Shown here: in pieces, positions 43,541-54,258 of the stretch
How the letters are laid out: every line of letters starts with the position of its first letter
How positions within the stretch are numbered: the first letter of the stretch is position 1
DNA from: Panaeolus papilionaceus
Taxonomy: Eukaryota > Basidiomycota > Agaricomycetes > Agaricales
NCBI GenBank assembly: GCA_015501605.1
Contig: JADNRZ010000015.1
Coordinates: 310,001 to 374,000 of the forward strand
DNA: 64,000 bases
Direction: 5' to 3'
Made by a program: the position numbers and the translations under genes
The notes under the pieces: generated by a model
The model's input: only the letters and a program-made list of their open reading frames with translations
Database searches by the model: none
Told to the model about the DNA's origin: nothing

Positions 43541-46500
43541 GAGAAAAAAATCAGGATCCTGGAATGGGTATTTTCGGGGTGGGGGGATCAGTGGTTGGCG
43601 AGCAATTAAGGAAATACACTCTCAGAGCCAGCGATAAATCAAAATAAATTGAAAAAATAATATAAATCGCAAATAGCGCGCTCAATTCTGCTCTGATTGG
43701 GCTGAAATTTTGAAAGCAGCCTCCCACATATGATCCCTATCGACCCTTAAAAATGTTTTTTTACATGGGTCACTTGAAAAGCCCCTATCTTTGGCCCAAA
43801 CAGTATCCACTGTGAGACCAAAAGGGTCAAGTTTCTTGACCCCAATCATGCCGCTAAACTCAAAGTATTTAGCTTAAAAAAGTCAACTTTTCTGACGCTT
43901 GAGCAGCATCCAATGCACACAAAACCACCAGTAATCATAAAAAATAATGAAATTAAATGGAGACTTTTCCACCTTTAAGTAGCAATTTTTAAGTCGGAAT
44001 TACAGTCAGAAAACTTGCCGAAGACAAGAAAAATGTCATTTAATGTCAAGTTTTATAACACGAAATTTTCATTTTTTGACCTTTATTGGCGGAATTTTGA
44101 AGAGGCAGAAATATTGACCAAACGAGATCTGGACATTACAGGCAGAAAAATTGATTGTAAAATACAGAATTCTTGACCATTATTATGATCCATTCCTATT
44201 ACAGATAATATAAATGATCACACAAAAATCATCACTAAATGCAACAAGAATGATATTTTTATAGAAACACATTTATGGGTAGATACATAAATATATATTA
44301 GGATACGAAGACATATGCCTTGCCCATGAATGGTACATGGAGATATGAATGGGTTGAGATGAGGAGGTTGTGCATATTGTAGTCGATGTAGTTGAAATGA
44401 TAGCAGGTAGGATATAGTTGGGGGAGCGGGGAAGCACATATGGGAGCCAGTACCTATGATAGTCAGTTTAGATGGCAAATAAGGGACATGTACCATGGCA
44501 AACTGTCTGTCTCTGAACTCAAAATCAATTAAAATTATGAATGTATGAGGAAGAGAGGATAAGACTTACATGCTATGACATCTGAAAAAAAGGAAAACAC
44601 AGGTATCAAACCAGTGGAGAACTGAAATATAGCAGGGAGTGGTGGTGGTAGAGGGTGAAGACAAAGGTGAAAGAAATTTCCATCTTCAAACCGAACATGC
44701 TACAAACAAACCAAACAGTACAACATGACCTTCGGAGATTGTAATTTATTTGAGAATTCAATCTCTGATGATGAATCATTCACATTCTCGAAAATTCTTA
44801 TTCATCTAAGTTTCTCTGAGTTGCATTCAATGCAGTCTATTGTCTCTGTCTTGCTACTCTCTGTCTCTAGATTATGTATTCGCTACTCTCCTAGGTATTT
44901 CTATCTTATCTATTCTGTTGAAATATATGTATTTTATATAAATATGAAAATGTGTTGCTTGGAAAGAAATATTGCCGTTAGAAGTTGAGATCTGGTTCAG
45001 ATAAAAATTCCTACTTTAAATTACATTTTTTGCTGATATGAAAAATTGATGGTAAGTGGCAATTTTTCCTCTAATAGGACCTCGAAGTACAACATTATGA
45101 TGAAAGTTGAAAAAATTGACAATAATTGGTGGGAAAGAAAATCCATCTCCAAGTGTCATTTTTTCAATTTTGACACTTTGGGTTGGAATTCCCGCTTTCC
45201 GCCCTCCAAGGTCAAGTTTCTTGACCCCTATGGTCTCATAGTGATCCTGCTCAATATTGCACCGCTCTGGGCATTATTTTGGGTGATCTATATATTGTTA
45301 GAAAGCTATTAACAGCCTCTATAAGATCCCACCATCTGATCTGCCAAATTGTACCAGAAGCCCAGCATATCAGGTTCACTTTTTCTGCTTTTTCAGCCCC
45401 TATTCCCCCTACTACAATTATTTCCTCAATATTGCTTCACTTTTGGCACCATTTGGGTGGATATATATATTATTAGAAAGATATACACTATATCTATCCA
45501 TTCATGCAGTCCAATCTGCCAAATGTGGCCACAGAAGCAGCAGATCTGCTCTGGTTATTGTGCATTGATTAAATGAGCCCCTATTTGCAAATCAAATCTT
45601 CGTCCTGATCAGGAATATTAGTGTGATGTCATTGATCCCATTTAATCTCATCAATCCTCATTAATTACCTTCGCTTTTTTGGGAAATTGGCATCACTGAT
45701 CTGCTTCCAGGCACTAATGACACCACACTAATTAATTAATCCTCCCCCACAAATATTGCAGCATTAATTGCACCGCTTTTTAGCTATTTTTTATTATAAA
45801 TATATATATCACCAGAAAGCTACAAATGCCTACTTTCAGGATCTGAAAACAGATCATAAATGTTGTGCTTGTGGAGGGAGCAATTGCATTTCGCATTTTG
45901 GGTACTAGAGCGTGGGAACACCCCTTGATCCTCCTTCTCCTCCTCTCCCCTCCGCTTTTTTGGCTTCATTTCTCCACTCCCCTTGCAGCTATTGACCTAA
46001 AACTTGGCACAACTCTTTATAAACATTACTCAATGGCCCTCACCAGCCCAATAGTGAAAATACACACCATCTTGTATTCTATCACCATATTAATACATGT
46101 TCACTTAAATTCCCAAAAAAGCGCACCAAACTATAATGCTTCTGCATGGTTTATGCTAGTAGATGATATTTATATATCAATATTGCATACTAGAGATCTG
46201 AAATCCAATGAAATTGGATTATATATCCCCATATTTGCATGTATAATTGGCAAAATGCATATTCCTATTAGGGTGGCCTCCTATGGCTTTATCCATGGGT
46301 ATTTCACTCTATATAAAGATCTCCAGCATTGTCCAAGCATTAATATGAATCATATTTAATGTTCTACACAGCCCACCACCTGATATATTGGGCTACATTT
46401 GTAGTATTACACATATATATATGCAGGGCTTAAAATACACTATTCTGCAATTTACCATACCATAGCAACATTATTTATACTTAATTGATGGCATGAAACG

Positions 46501-48280
46501 AATATATTAACTCTAGTTCTGCGATGCAAAAAACCCCAAGTGATTTGGACAAGTGTAGCCATCTGTAGGTTCAAAATGGTGTGCAACCATCATTGTTGAT
46601 GCTGGGTATTTCAAGAATCCACACCATCACCACTGCATCAAACTACTTCTGACTGCTTTTTTGAGGTTCTACCCTTCCACAATCATCCAAATCACTTCAA
46701 ACTTTTTGTGAACATCACATATCATGTCTCTTCATCCATATGTGTGTTCTGATTAAATTATTTTGTTTCTGATCCTCTGTCATAAGCTTATCAGTGGAAA
46801 TTTGAGCGATTTTGAGAACTGCTCAGAATTCTTTGGGGTGGGCTACTTTTAAAGGCACAATTGAAGCGTCCTCAGAACAGTTTGGAGCGTGTTGAAGCGG
46901 TCAATATTCATGAAGATATTCACAAATTACTATTCTGCATAGCCTGAGGTAGTATTTAGTGTTTTCTATTCTGTTGCTTGAACTTTTGAAGTGGTTAAGT
47001 GTCAAGTTCAATGCTTTTACATGTAATGAGTAATACTCAAAGGTTTTTGCAGCAGTAGAGGCCCAAAAAGAATGTATTATTAGGTATATATGGTGCAAAT
47101 AGGGTATTTTGATGTGTAATTGGTGAATAGAATGAGTGGAACCTCTTCAATTTGTATATAAGCGGAGATATGGACATAAATATGGTATATATAAAAGTGT
47201 GCCAAGTTTGAGGGTGGTAGCTGCAGAGGGAGTGGAGAAATGAAGCCAAAAAAGCGGAGGGGAGAGGAGGAGAAGGAGGATCAAGGGGTGTTCCCACGCT
47301 CTAGTACCCAAAATGCGAAATGCAATTGCTTCATCCACAAGCACAACATTTATGATCTGTTTTCAGATCCTGAAAGTAGGCATTTGTAGCTTTCTGGTGA
47401 TATATATATTTATAATAAAAAATAGCTAAAAAGCGGTGCAATTAATGCTGCAATATTTGTGGGGGGAGGATTAATTAATTAGTGTGGTGTCATTAGTGCC
47501 TGGAAGCAGATCAGTGATGCCAATTTCCCAAAAAAGCGAAGGTAATTAATGAGGATTGATGAGATTAAATGGGATCAATGACATCACACTAATATTCCTG
47601 ATCAGGACGAAGATTTGATTTGTAAATAGGGGCTCATTTAATCAATGCACAATAACCAGAGCAGATCTGCTGCTTCTGTGGCCACATTTGGCAGATCGGA
47701 CCACATGAATGGATAGATATAGTGTATACCTTTCTAATGATATATATATCCCCCCAAATGGTGCCAAAAGCGAAGTAATATTGAGGAAATAATTGTAGCA
47801 GAAAGAATAGGGGCTGAAAAAGCGAACCTGATCTGCTGGGATGCTGGTACAAATTGGCAGATCGGATGGTGGGATCTTATAGAGGCTGTTAATAGCTTTC
47901 TAACAATATATAGATCACCCAAAATAGTGCCCAGCGCGGTGCAATATTGAGCAGGATACTGTTTGGGCCAAAGATAGGGGCTTTTCAAGTGACCCATGTA
48001 AAAAAACATTTTTATATGGATCGATGGGGTTCATATGCGGGAGGCTGCGTTCAAAATTTCAGCCCAATTGGAGCAGAAATGAGCACGCTATTCACGATTT
48101 ATATTATTTTTTCAATTTATTTTGATTTATTGCTGGCTCTGAGAGTGTATTTCCTTAATTGCTCGCCAACCACTGATCCCCCCACCCCGAAAATACCCAT
48201 TCCAGGATCCTGATTTTTTTCTCTACACCCCCATACCCATATCATATCTATCCAACAACATTTGCCCAACCCCCACCCAG
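43484..48280. mobile_element. 4.8-kb non-coding element with about 1.1-kb inverted repeats
   Basis: The ends CTGGGTGG(A/G)GGTTGGGCAAATG are inverted at 43484 and 48280. The left arm is 43484-43807 plus 45247-46025, interrupted by a nested element; the right arm is about 47190-48280. The unique core (about 46026-47190) has no credible ORF; open frames in the arms are AT-rich and mirrored in both arms, so I do not call genes. A piece of its terminus (about 165 bp) sits in the spacer of the foldback at 24292-25461. No flanking duplication can be read, because the right side joins another inverted-repeat element. Confidence 0.8.
43808..45243. mobile_element. CACTA-like MITE nested in the 4.8-kb element
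   Basis: Begins CACTGTGAGACC and ends GGTCTCATAGTG, inverted with one mismatch in 12; inner inverted blocks share GGTCAAGTTTCTTGACC. Flanked by ATC at 43805-43807 and 45244-45246; the uninterrupted right arm of the host element (near 47960) has a single copy of that site. CACT..AGTG ends with a 3-bp duplication are the signature of CACTA elements. 1436 bp, no transposase. Confidence 0.85.
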
Positions 48281-50240
48281 TACTTCACACTAACACCAGC
48301 CTTTTGGCCAAGCCTCAGCTGAGTATCGGTTCATCAGCTGAGTCTCAGCCGACACTCAGCCGAGTCTCAGCTGAGCCTCAGCTCAACCTCAGTTTAATAA
48401 TATATTTTGAAATGAAATGCTTTTTATCAGCTGAGTATCAGCCGAGCATCAGCTGAACATTGGCTGAAAATCGGCTGAGTATCAGACACTGGTTGTTATG
48501 ACTGTTTCACTTTCTCATGATATACATGTACTACCACCTCCCCATGTACTTGACAATACTTGTGACAGTGACATGTCACATCATACACTAGTCTATATTA
48601 TCACATATTACATACTTAGATATAACTGTAATTTCTTTAGTCTGTAGTATTTGTGACAATCAATATAACAGTGACTACATGTCACACAGGTATTGCCAAA
48701 AATATGTGGATGTGACCTAATATTTGTCACATGTCATGTAGTCACAGCAGTTTATGTTGGCTTAAATCAGATTTTGAATTGTGACATGTTACATACATAT
48801 CACACACCTAGCTAAATTAGGAAGCATTGTATTAGTAATTTAGTAATTGTATACCTGGGGATTGCTGATAGATTTCCCAATATTACTAATTCTCTTGGCA
48901 AATGTGTCACAATATGTTATCTAATATGTCACAACAAAGCCACCAAACAAGCCATGCAGGCATGACAAACTGTATTATGTAATAATATAGGTAGAAAACT
49001 GCAAAGAACAATAACACAACCAATACATATAGATTATGAGCTGATATTCAGCTGAGCCTCAGTTCTGTGAACTGATAATACTCGGCCGAAAGAACTGAAA
49101 CTACTAGCCAAGACCTCAGCTGAGTATCAGTTCAACCTCAGCTGATCCTCAGCTGATCCTCGGTTGAGCCTCAGTTCATTAGTTTATAAAGCTAATCACT
49201 AAACTATAAGATAAGCAAAAATATTAATTTATGAACTGATGATCAGCTGAGTAACTGATACTGATACTCAGCTGATCATCAGTTCATAAATTAATATTTT
49301 TGCTTATCTTATAGTTTAGTGATTAGCTTTATAAACTAATGAACTGAGGCTCAACCGAGGATCAGCTGAGGATCAGCTGAGGTTGAACTGATACTCAGCT
49401 GAGGTCTTGGCTAGTAGTTTCAGTTCTTTCGGCCGAGTATTATCAGTTCACAGAACTGAGGCTCAGCTGAATATCAGCTCATAATCTATATGTATTGGTT
49501 GTGTTATTGTTCTTTGCAGTTTTCTACCTATATTATTACATAATACAGTTTGTCATGCCTGCATGGCTTGTTTGGTGGCTTTGTTGTGACATATTAGATA
49601 ACATATTGTGACACATTTGCCAAGAGAATTAGTAATATTGGGAAATCTATCAGCAATCCCCAGGTATACAATTACTAAATTACTAATACAATGCTTCCTA
49701 ATTTAGCTAGGTGTGTGATATGTATGTAACATGTCACAATTCAAAATCTGATTTAAGCCAACATAAACTGCTGTGACTACATGACATGTGACAAATATTA
49801 GGTCACATCCACATATTTTTGGCAATACCTGTGTGACATGTAGTCACTGTTATATTGATTGTCACAAATACTACAGACTAAAGAAATTACAGTTATATCT
49901 AAGTATGTAATATGTGATAATATAGACTAGTGTATGATGTGACATGTCACTGTCACAAGTATTGTCAAGTACATGGGGAGGTGGTAGTACATGTATATCA
50001 TGAGAAAGTGAAACAGTCATAACAACCAGTGTCTGATACTCAGCCGATTTTCAGCCAATGTTCAGCTGATGCTCGGCTGATACTCAGCTGATAAAAAGCA
50101 TTTCATTTCAAAATATATTATTAAACTGAGGTTGAGCTGAGGCTCAGCTGAGACTCGGCTGAGTGTCGGCTGAGACTCAGCTGATGAACTGATACTCAGC
50201 TGAGGCTCAGCCGAAAGGCTGGTGTTAGTGTGAAGTACTG
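48278..50240. mobile_element. 1.96-kb near-perfect palindrome, foldback relative of the KDZ element
   Basis: Arms 48278-49252 and 49266-50240 are both 975 bp, with a 13-bp loop; the outer 60 bp show about four mismatches, and I saw none in the other inner parts I compared. Termini (ACTTCACACTAACACCAGCC) and GCTGA-type subterminal motifs match those of the KDZ element at 11578-19230. No coding capacity; apparent ORFs at both ends are mirror images. Hexamer AGTACT flanks or belongs to the ends. Inserted in LINE J RT on the right; the left neighbour is the 4.8-kb element. Confidence 0.92.
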
Positions 50241-51134
50241 TACCATATGCTGCCTGAAGGGCGGCAATGTTATCAGACAGCTTTTTAGCCTGGCTGATGA
50301 GGGTGCCATTGTCGATGAATGATAGCAGGTAAGTAGACAGTGCGCCCCAAAGGGCACATGTCTCAAATATCTTCATAACAGGAGTGATATAAAGGTCAGA
50401 TAACACTGGGGACAGGGCAGAGCCCCACCCCACACCCATGTCCGCAGGCATCAGGTCAGAGATGAAGGTGTTCCATGCATAGCAAGTGGAACAACCAACA
50501 CGGTATGAGGCAAAGAACCTCTGGACTTTAGCAGGGAAGCCCTGCTTCTCCAGTATGGCCATCAAGATTGTGTGGTTCAGTGATGGGAAGAACTGCACAA
50601 TGTCAAATGCCACCATACCGGTAACCAGACCCTTTGCCCAGCCCAATTGGACCATGTGCGTAAGGATGAGGCCTGTGTCCTCTGTCAAGCACTGTTTAAT
50701 GCCCCCCAGTTGACACAGATGGAATATATCCAGTTTGATGCCTTCAAACTGAATGCAGGTCGAGATGAGTTTCTTGATAAGCTTGCCAAGCATGTTCAGG
50801 TGCACAATGGGTCTGAACAACTTGGGTGTGGAGTAGGACAGCTTCCCTGGTTTCGGAATAATCACTGAGGTAGAGTCCTTAAAGTGACTGGGCCAATAGC
50901 CTGCTGTTAGGCAGGTGTTGGCCAGTTGAACAAAGAGTGATTCAACACCATTAGCATCAATCACTCTTTTGAGGTACCGCCACATCATGTGGTCGGGACC
51001 AGGTGCAGAGAGCCTGGAGCACATGACAAGGGTGTTGCACATCCAGGCTGGAAATTGGCTCCCATTCCCTCTCCTGCAGAGAGGGAAGCTCCTCCAACAC
51101 CAACAGGTCATAGGGCCTGTCAGTAGCAGAGTTG
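50241..51134 (-). pseudogene. LINE fragment J: RT domain
   Basis: Same subfamily as LINE A. Frame with RT motifs SAPGPDHMMWRYLK, SVIIPKPGK, LNMLGKLIKKLI, MVAFDIVQFFPSLNH and GVGWGSALSP. The catalytic box reads FIDNG where LINE A has FVDDG, so one active-site Asp is lost. Truncated downstream by the palindrome at 50240. Upstream it continues, across the mariner insertion, into LINE K (a GMYNSATDRPYDLL join after removing the insertion). Confidence 0.87.
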
Positions 51135-51136
51135 TA

Positions 51137-52075
51137 CAGTGACGGACAAAACCCTTTCAATGTTTTGCACTTTTGGAAAGAAGGATGAATAACTCAACAA
51201 CCAGACAAGAGAAAATCACGAAATTTTAAAGGTAGGTAGACTTGCATGTGAGGTATCCAAATATATACACATCATTTTGTAATCATGATTTGTTCCTGTA
51301 CAATAAATCATTTTATCACCTCATGTCATTGAAAGGGTTTTGTCCCTCACTGTGCAATCATGTGATTTTGTTGATTGTGAACAAATACAGCCAAATAAAA
51401 TCACATGACTTGCTTCTAAATAGTATATATACTCAAGTACTTTACATCTCATGCCCCACAATTCATTATTTCACCATGCGCACTGTCTCTTCCTCCAAGC
51501 AAGATGATGTCATTGCTCTTCTTCTAAAGGGAACACCCTACCCCCAAATCAGGGAAAACACTGGTGTTTCTGAATCTACTATATCTAGAATTTGTGCCAA
51601 ATACTGTTCTGACCTTCCCAAGTCAACTGGTGGCCGCCCTCGCAAGCTTTCTCCCTCCAATATCCAATATGCTACCTGCCTTATCACTTCTCACAAGGCA
51701 GACAATGCTGCTGAGGTCACCAAAATCCTCCAGGATGTTACCAACAAACCCCTATCATCTAAAACTGTGCGCTGAGAGCTCCAAAAAATGGGGATGAAGG
51801 CTGTAGTCAAGCGAAAACGGCCCAAACTCACCAAGCGACATAGGGAACTCAGGATGGACTTTGCATTGGCCCACCAACACTGGACTGTGGAGGACTACAA
51901 ACAGGTTTTATGGACAGATGAGACCAAAATCAATAGATTGGGGTCAGATGGGAGGAAATGGGTGTGGGAAAAGCCAGGAGAGGGGCTTAGTGATAGGCTG
52001 GTGCAGGGGACAGTAAAATTTGGTGGAGGAAATCTGATGTTTTGGGGCTGTATGCTTTGGGATGGAGTTGGATTG
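51137..52075 (+). mobile_element. Tc1/mariner element, 3' truncated, transposase pseudogene
   Basis: Inserted at a TA (51135-51136) in a LINE. The 5' terminus CAGTGACGGACAAAACCC is present; its inverse also occurs internally at 51327-51352. Transposase from ATG 51476: helix-turn-helix N-terminus (SKQDDVIALLLKG, ENTGVSESTISRI), GGRPRKL, TGA at 51773-51775 in VR-stop-EL (Arg likely), then the catalytic start WTDETKINRLG and VKFGGGNLMFWG. The second catalytic Asp and the C-terminal part are absent: the frame meets LINE sequence at TA 52076-52077. So the right terminus is missing, yet the LINE is resumed without loss. Confidence 0.87.
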
Positions 52076-52077
52076 TA

Positions 52078-52870
52078 CATGCCATGGAGTCCTTCCCACA
52101 GCAAGTCAATAGTATGACATGGTTGCCTGCAATACTGGATTGCCTCCTTTGGAGGCAACTTGCACTTCTGTACCCAGTTCATCAGGTTCCATGGGTGCTT
52201 GTTGGTCTCTGTGATTTTCTCAATTTCTGCATTGAAAAACACCTTCTTCGCACTGCGGACAGTGGAGCAGAGGGCCCGCCACTCATCCTTCTCCTGGTTG
52301 GACCAGAAGGTGGCAAGGGCAGTTGTGCACTCATCATTCTACCACGCCTTGGAGTGTTTGGTGATCTTCTTCTCCATGGCATGGGAATCCCATGCTTCTT
52401 GGAAGCAGAGGGCAATAGCCAAGGCCATGTCCTCCACCCCCTCAGGAGTGTGTGAAAAGTTGCATCCCACAAGGCCTTGTAGCCCCTTGCAGAGCGCAGA
52501 TAAGAAAGCCTTCTCTGTATCTGAATTAGGCTTGATCGACTTGCTTGGAGGAGCTCCTCCTTGCAAGGGAGAGAACATCCTAAGGGGATGTGATCACTGA
52601 CACCCTGCCAGGATCTGTTGTGCTTTGGTGCATGGGACAACAAGTGTTCCACCTTGAGAAAGACAAGATCAATCACTGTAGGTGAAAGATCTGCCTGGAA
52701 GGGCACATGTGTTGGGCCTGGATTAACTGGTTCTGACCAGCACAGCCCCGTTTCAGCTGCGATCTCCATAATCATGACAGCTCGTGAATTGTGCCCATCC
52801 ACATCTGGGTCCCAGATGTGTGAGCAGCAGTTGAAATCTCCTCCCATGTGTATACAAGCAGGGGGAGTTC
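52078..52870 (-). pseudogene. LINE fragment K: ORF2 endonuclease to linker
   Basis: Upstream part of the LINE J copy. Encodes the endonuclease core (HMGGDFNCCSHIWDPD, PTVIDLVFL, SDHIPLGC), then a linker with frame changes between about 52500 and 52240 (ALKNTFF antisense; VQKCKLPPKEAIQ on the coding strand). Cut at 52870 by a truncated LTR. Confidence 0.8.
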
Positions 52871-53285
52871 TTAGCAGAGAGCAAGTAAAAGAAGTCCAGT
52901 AGAAGTTATTGTTCTATTGTAGTTAAAGAACTAGCTAAAGAACATGGGTATAATACTGGGGTTTATATATGTAATAAGGATGGCCCATGCACAAGATAAA
53001 TAAGGGTCAGAAGACAGGGTAAAGGAGTCATAGTGGAACATGTATGGGAATATAATAGAGAATGAGTCATGAGTGTGAGAGAAGAGTGAGTAAGAGATAG
53101 GAATAAGATGTGGGACAACAGCGGGAATGGAGATGGAGTGAGAGGAGGAAAAGATAAGATGATAAGACGAGCTACAAGTACAAAGAGAGATGATAGTACA
53201 CGAAGATAAGATAATAGTCCGGATAAGATAGAGAAGAGATAGGGGTGCGATGATGAGACGAAAGAGAAAAAGGTATAGCATAACA
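52871..53285 (-). repeat. Truncated LTR of a gypsy family related to the young element
   Basis: Minus-strand LTR start TGTTATGC at 53285; contains TATATAAACCCC and CATGTTCTTTAGCTAGTTC, shared with the young LTR, but overall well diverged. About 415 bp of an expected about 590; the 3' part is missing at the LINE K junction. Confidence 0.82.
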
Positions 53286-53741
53286 AAATCATTATGTAAA
53301 TAACCTATTTATTTCAAATAAGGACAAACATCTAGCCTTCACCTATAAACACTGTTTCGACATCAAAGCCCCCGGCGTGTAAATGATAGCAAACATATGA
53401 AGCATCCGGAAAGTGAAAAAGGCCCAAATACAGGTCAAGCAGCATGGAGGGTAGAGTGACAACAAGGGAACAATGCTTGCATGGTCAAGACAACTGCTTC
53501 ACAAGCCTCAAAAAGAGAAATAAGTTGGCGGTTCAATGCACAGCCCACAGGGAAAGGAGCACTCCAGACATCACAGAGAATATCCCGGAACGACGACGAC
53601 AATAGAGTTATGTTTGGCAGGAAGATGGATCACACTTGGTTGGTTGCACGACACTTGCACGAAAGGAGCGTCTCAAATAGCGCGGCTGGTCTCTATATTT
53701 GGCTGTATTTTATGGAATAGGATGAGGGTATGACGATAAAT
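53286..53741. other. Spacer between transposon island and host genes
   Basis: No element or gene recognised. It includes the 3' flank of QCR9. A 79-codon open frame at 53481-53720 has no features I recognise, and I do not call it. Confidence 0.55.
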
Positions 53742-54100
53742 CTAGTCTTCTTCGACATATTTGTGACGGATATCCTTCCATTGTTTCTGCAAAATAAGAC
53801 GAACGAGAAATGAGAACTGGACCGCAGTAGACATGACAATTGGACTCACCCCTCTGTTCCAAGAGTCGTAGAACTTTGTGACACCAACGTCAAATCCAAT
53901 ACCGAAAGCGAAAGCACCGGCGAAGACGCTGCCAACGAAAACGCCTGAAGAACGCGGTCAAATGTGTGGTTGGGGAATGATGCTGAGGTTTAAATCTTAC
54001 TGTTGCGCTTGAAGAAGGTGTTGTAAAGCGTTGTTGAGAACTACAAACAGCAAATGAGCACCAAGAAAATTCAATAAACCAAGTAAATACGTACAGTCAT
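53742..54100 (-). CDS. QCR9: Cytochrome b-c1 complex subunit 9
   Basis: Spliced gene: exon 1 54100-54095 (only ATG ACT), exon 2 54040-54001, exon 3 53944-53850, exon 4 53786-53742 (TAG). Introns of 54, 56 and 63 nt have GT..AG ends, and every junction keeps frame. Product is 61 aa, the usual size for Qcr9. It has the family motifs LYNTFFKRN, then VFVGSVFAGAFAFGIGFD as the single membrane helix, and W-x-KQWKDI-type sequence near the C-terminus. Role: small subunit of respiratory complex III in the mitochondrial inner membrane, needed for assembly around the iron-sulfur protein and cytochrome c1. Divergent from uS11m with 158 bp between start codons. Confidence 0.93.
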
Positions 54101-54258
54101 AGCTTTAACGGACGAGGAGGGTGGTGGTGGTTGAAGAGTGCTAAGATGGCAGGGACCAACGTTTCCGGTGACTTCCGCTTTCGGAGTTTGAAGCAAAAAA
54201 AGTGATGACCGCTTTGGCCTTGAACGCGTCTGACCAAAAAGACCTCTGTTCAAACGCC
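54101..54258. promoter_or_regulatory. Shared divergent promoter of QCR9 and uS11m
   Basis: 158 bp between two start codons of nuclear genes for mitochondrial proteins, one for respiration and one for organelle translation. Contains a GA-rich/TGG-repeat section and GACTTCCGCTTTCGG; no TATA box seen. Co-regulation is inferred from the arrangement. Confidence 0.6.

Noticed and set aside
45046..46359. AT-rich open frames in the 4.8-kb element
   Set aside because: Mirrored in the inverted arm with differences that do not respect codons; no domain seen.
48262..48456. Open frames at both ends of the 1.96-kb palindrome
   Set aside because: They are mirror copies made of the GCTGA repeat and only read into LINE J by chance.
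1797..51775. Programmed TGA readthrough or recoding in the many TGA-interrupted frames
   Set aside because: Aligned copies show CG/TG/CA patterns, and host genes here contain no internal TGA; decay by CpG transition explains them better.
53481..53720. 79-codon frame between the truncated LTR and QCR9
   Set aside because: No recognisable domain or codon support, in a short spacer.
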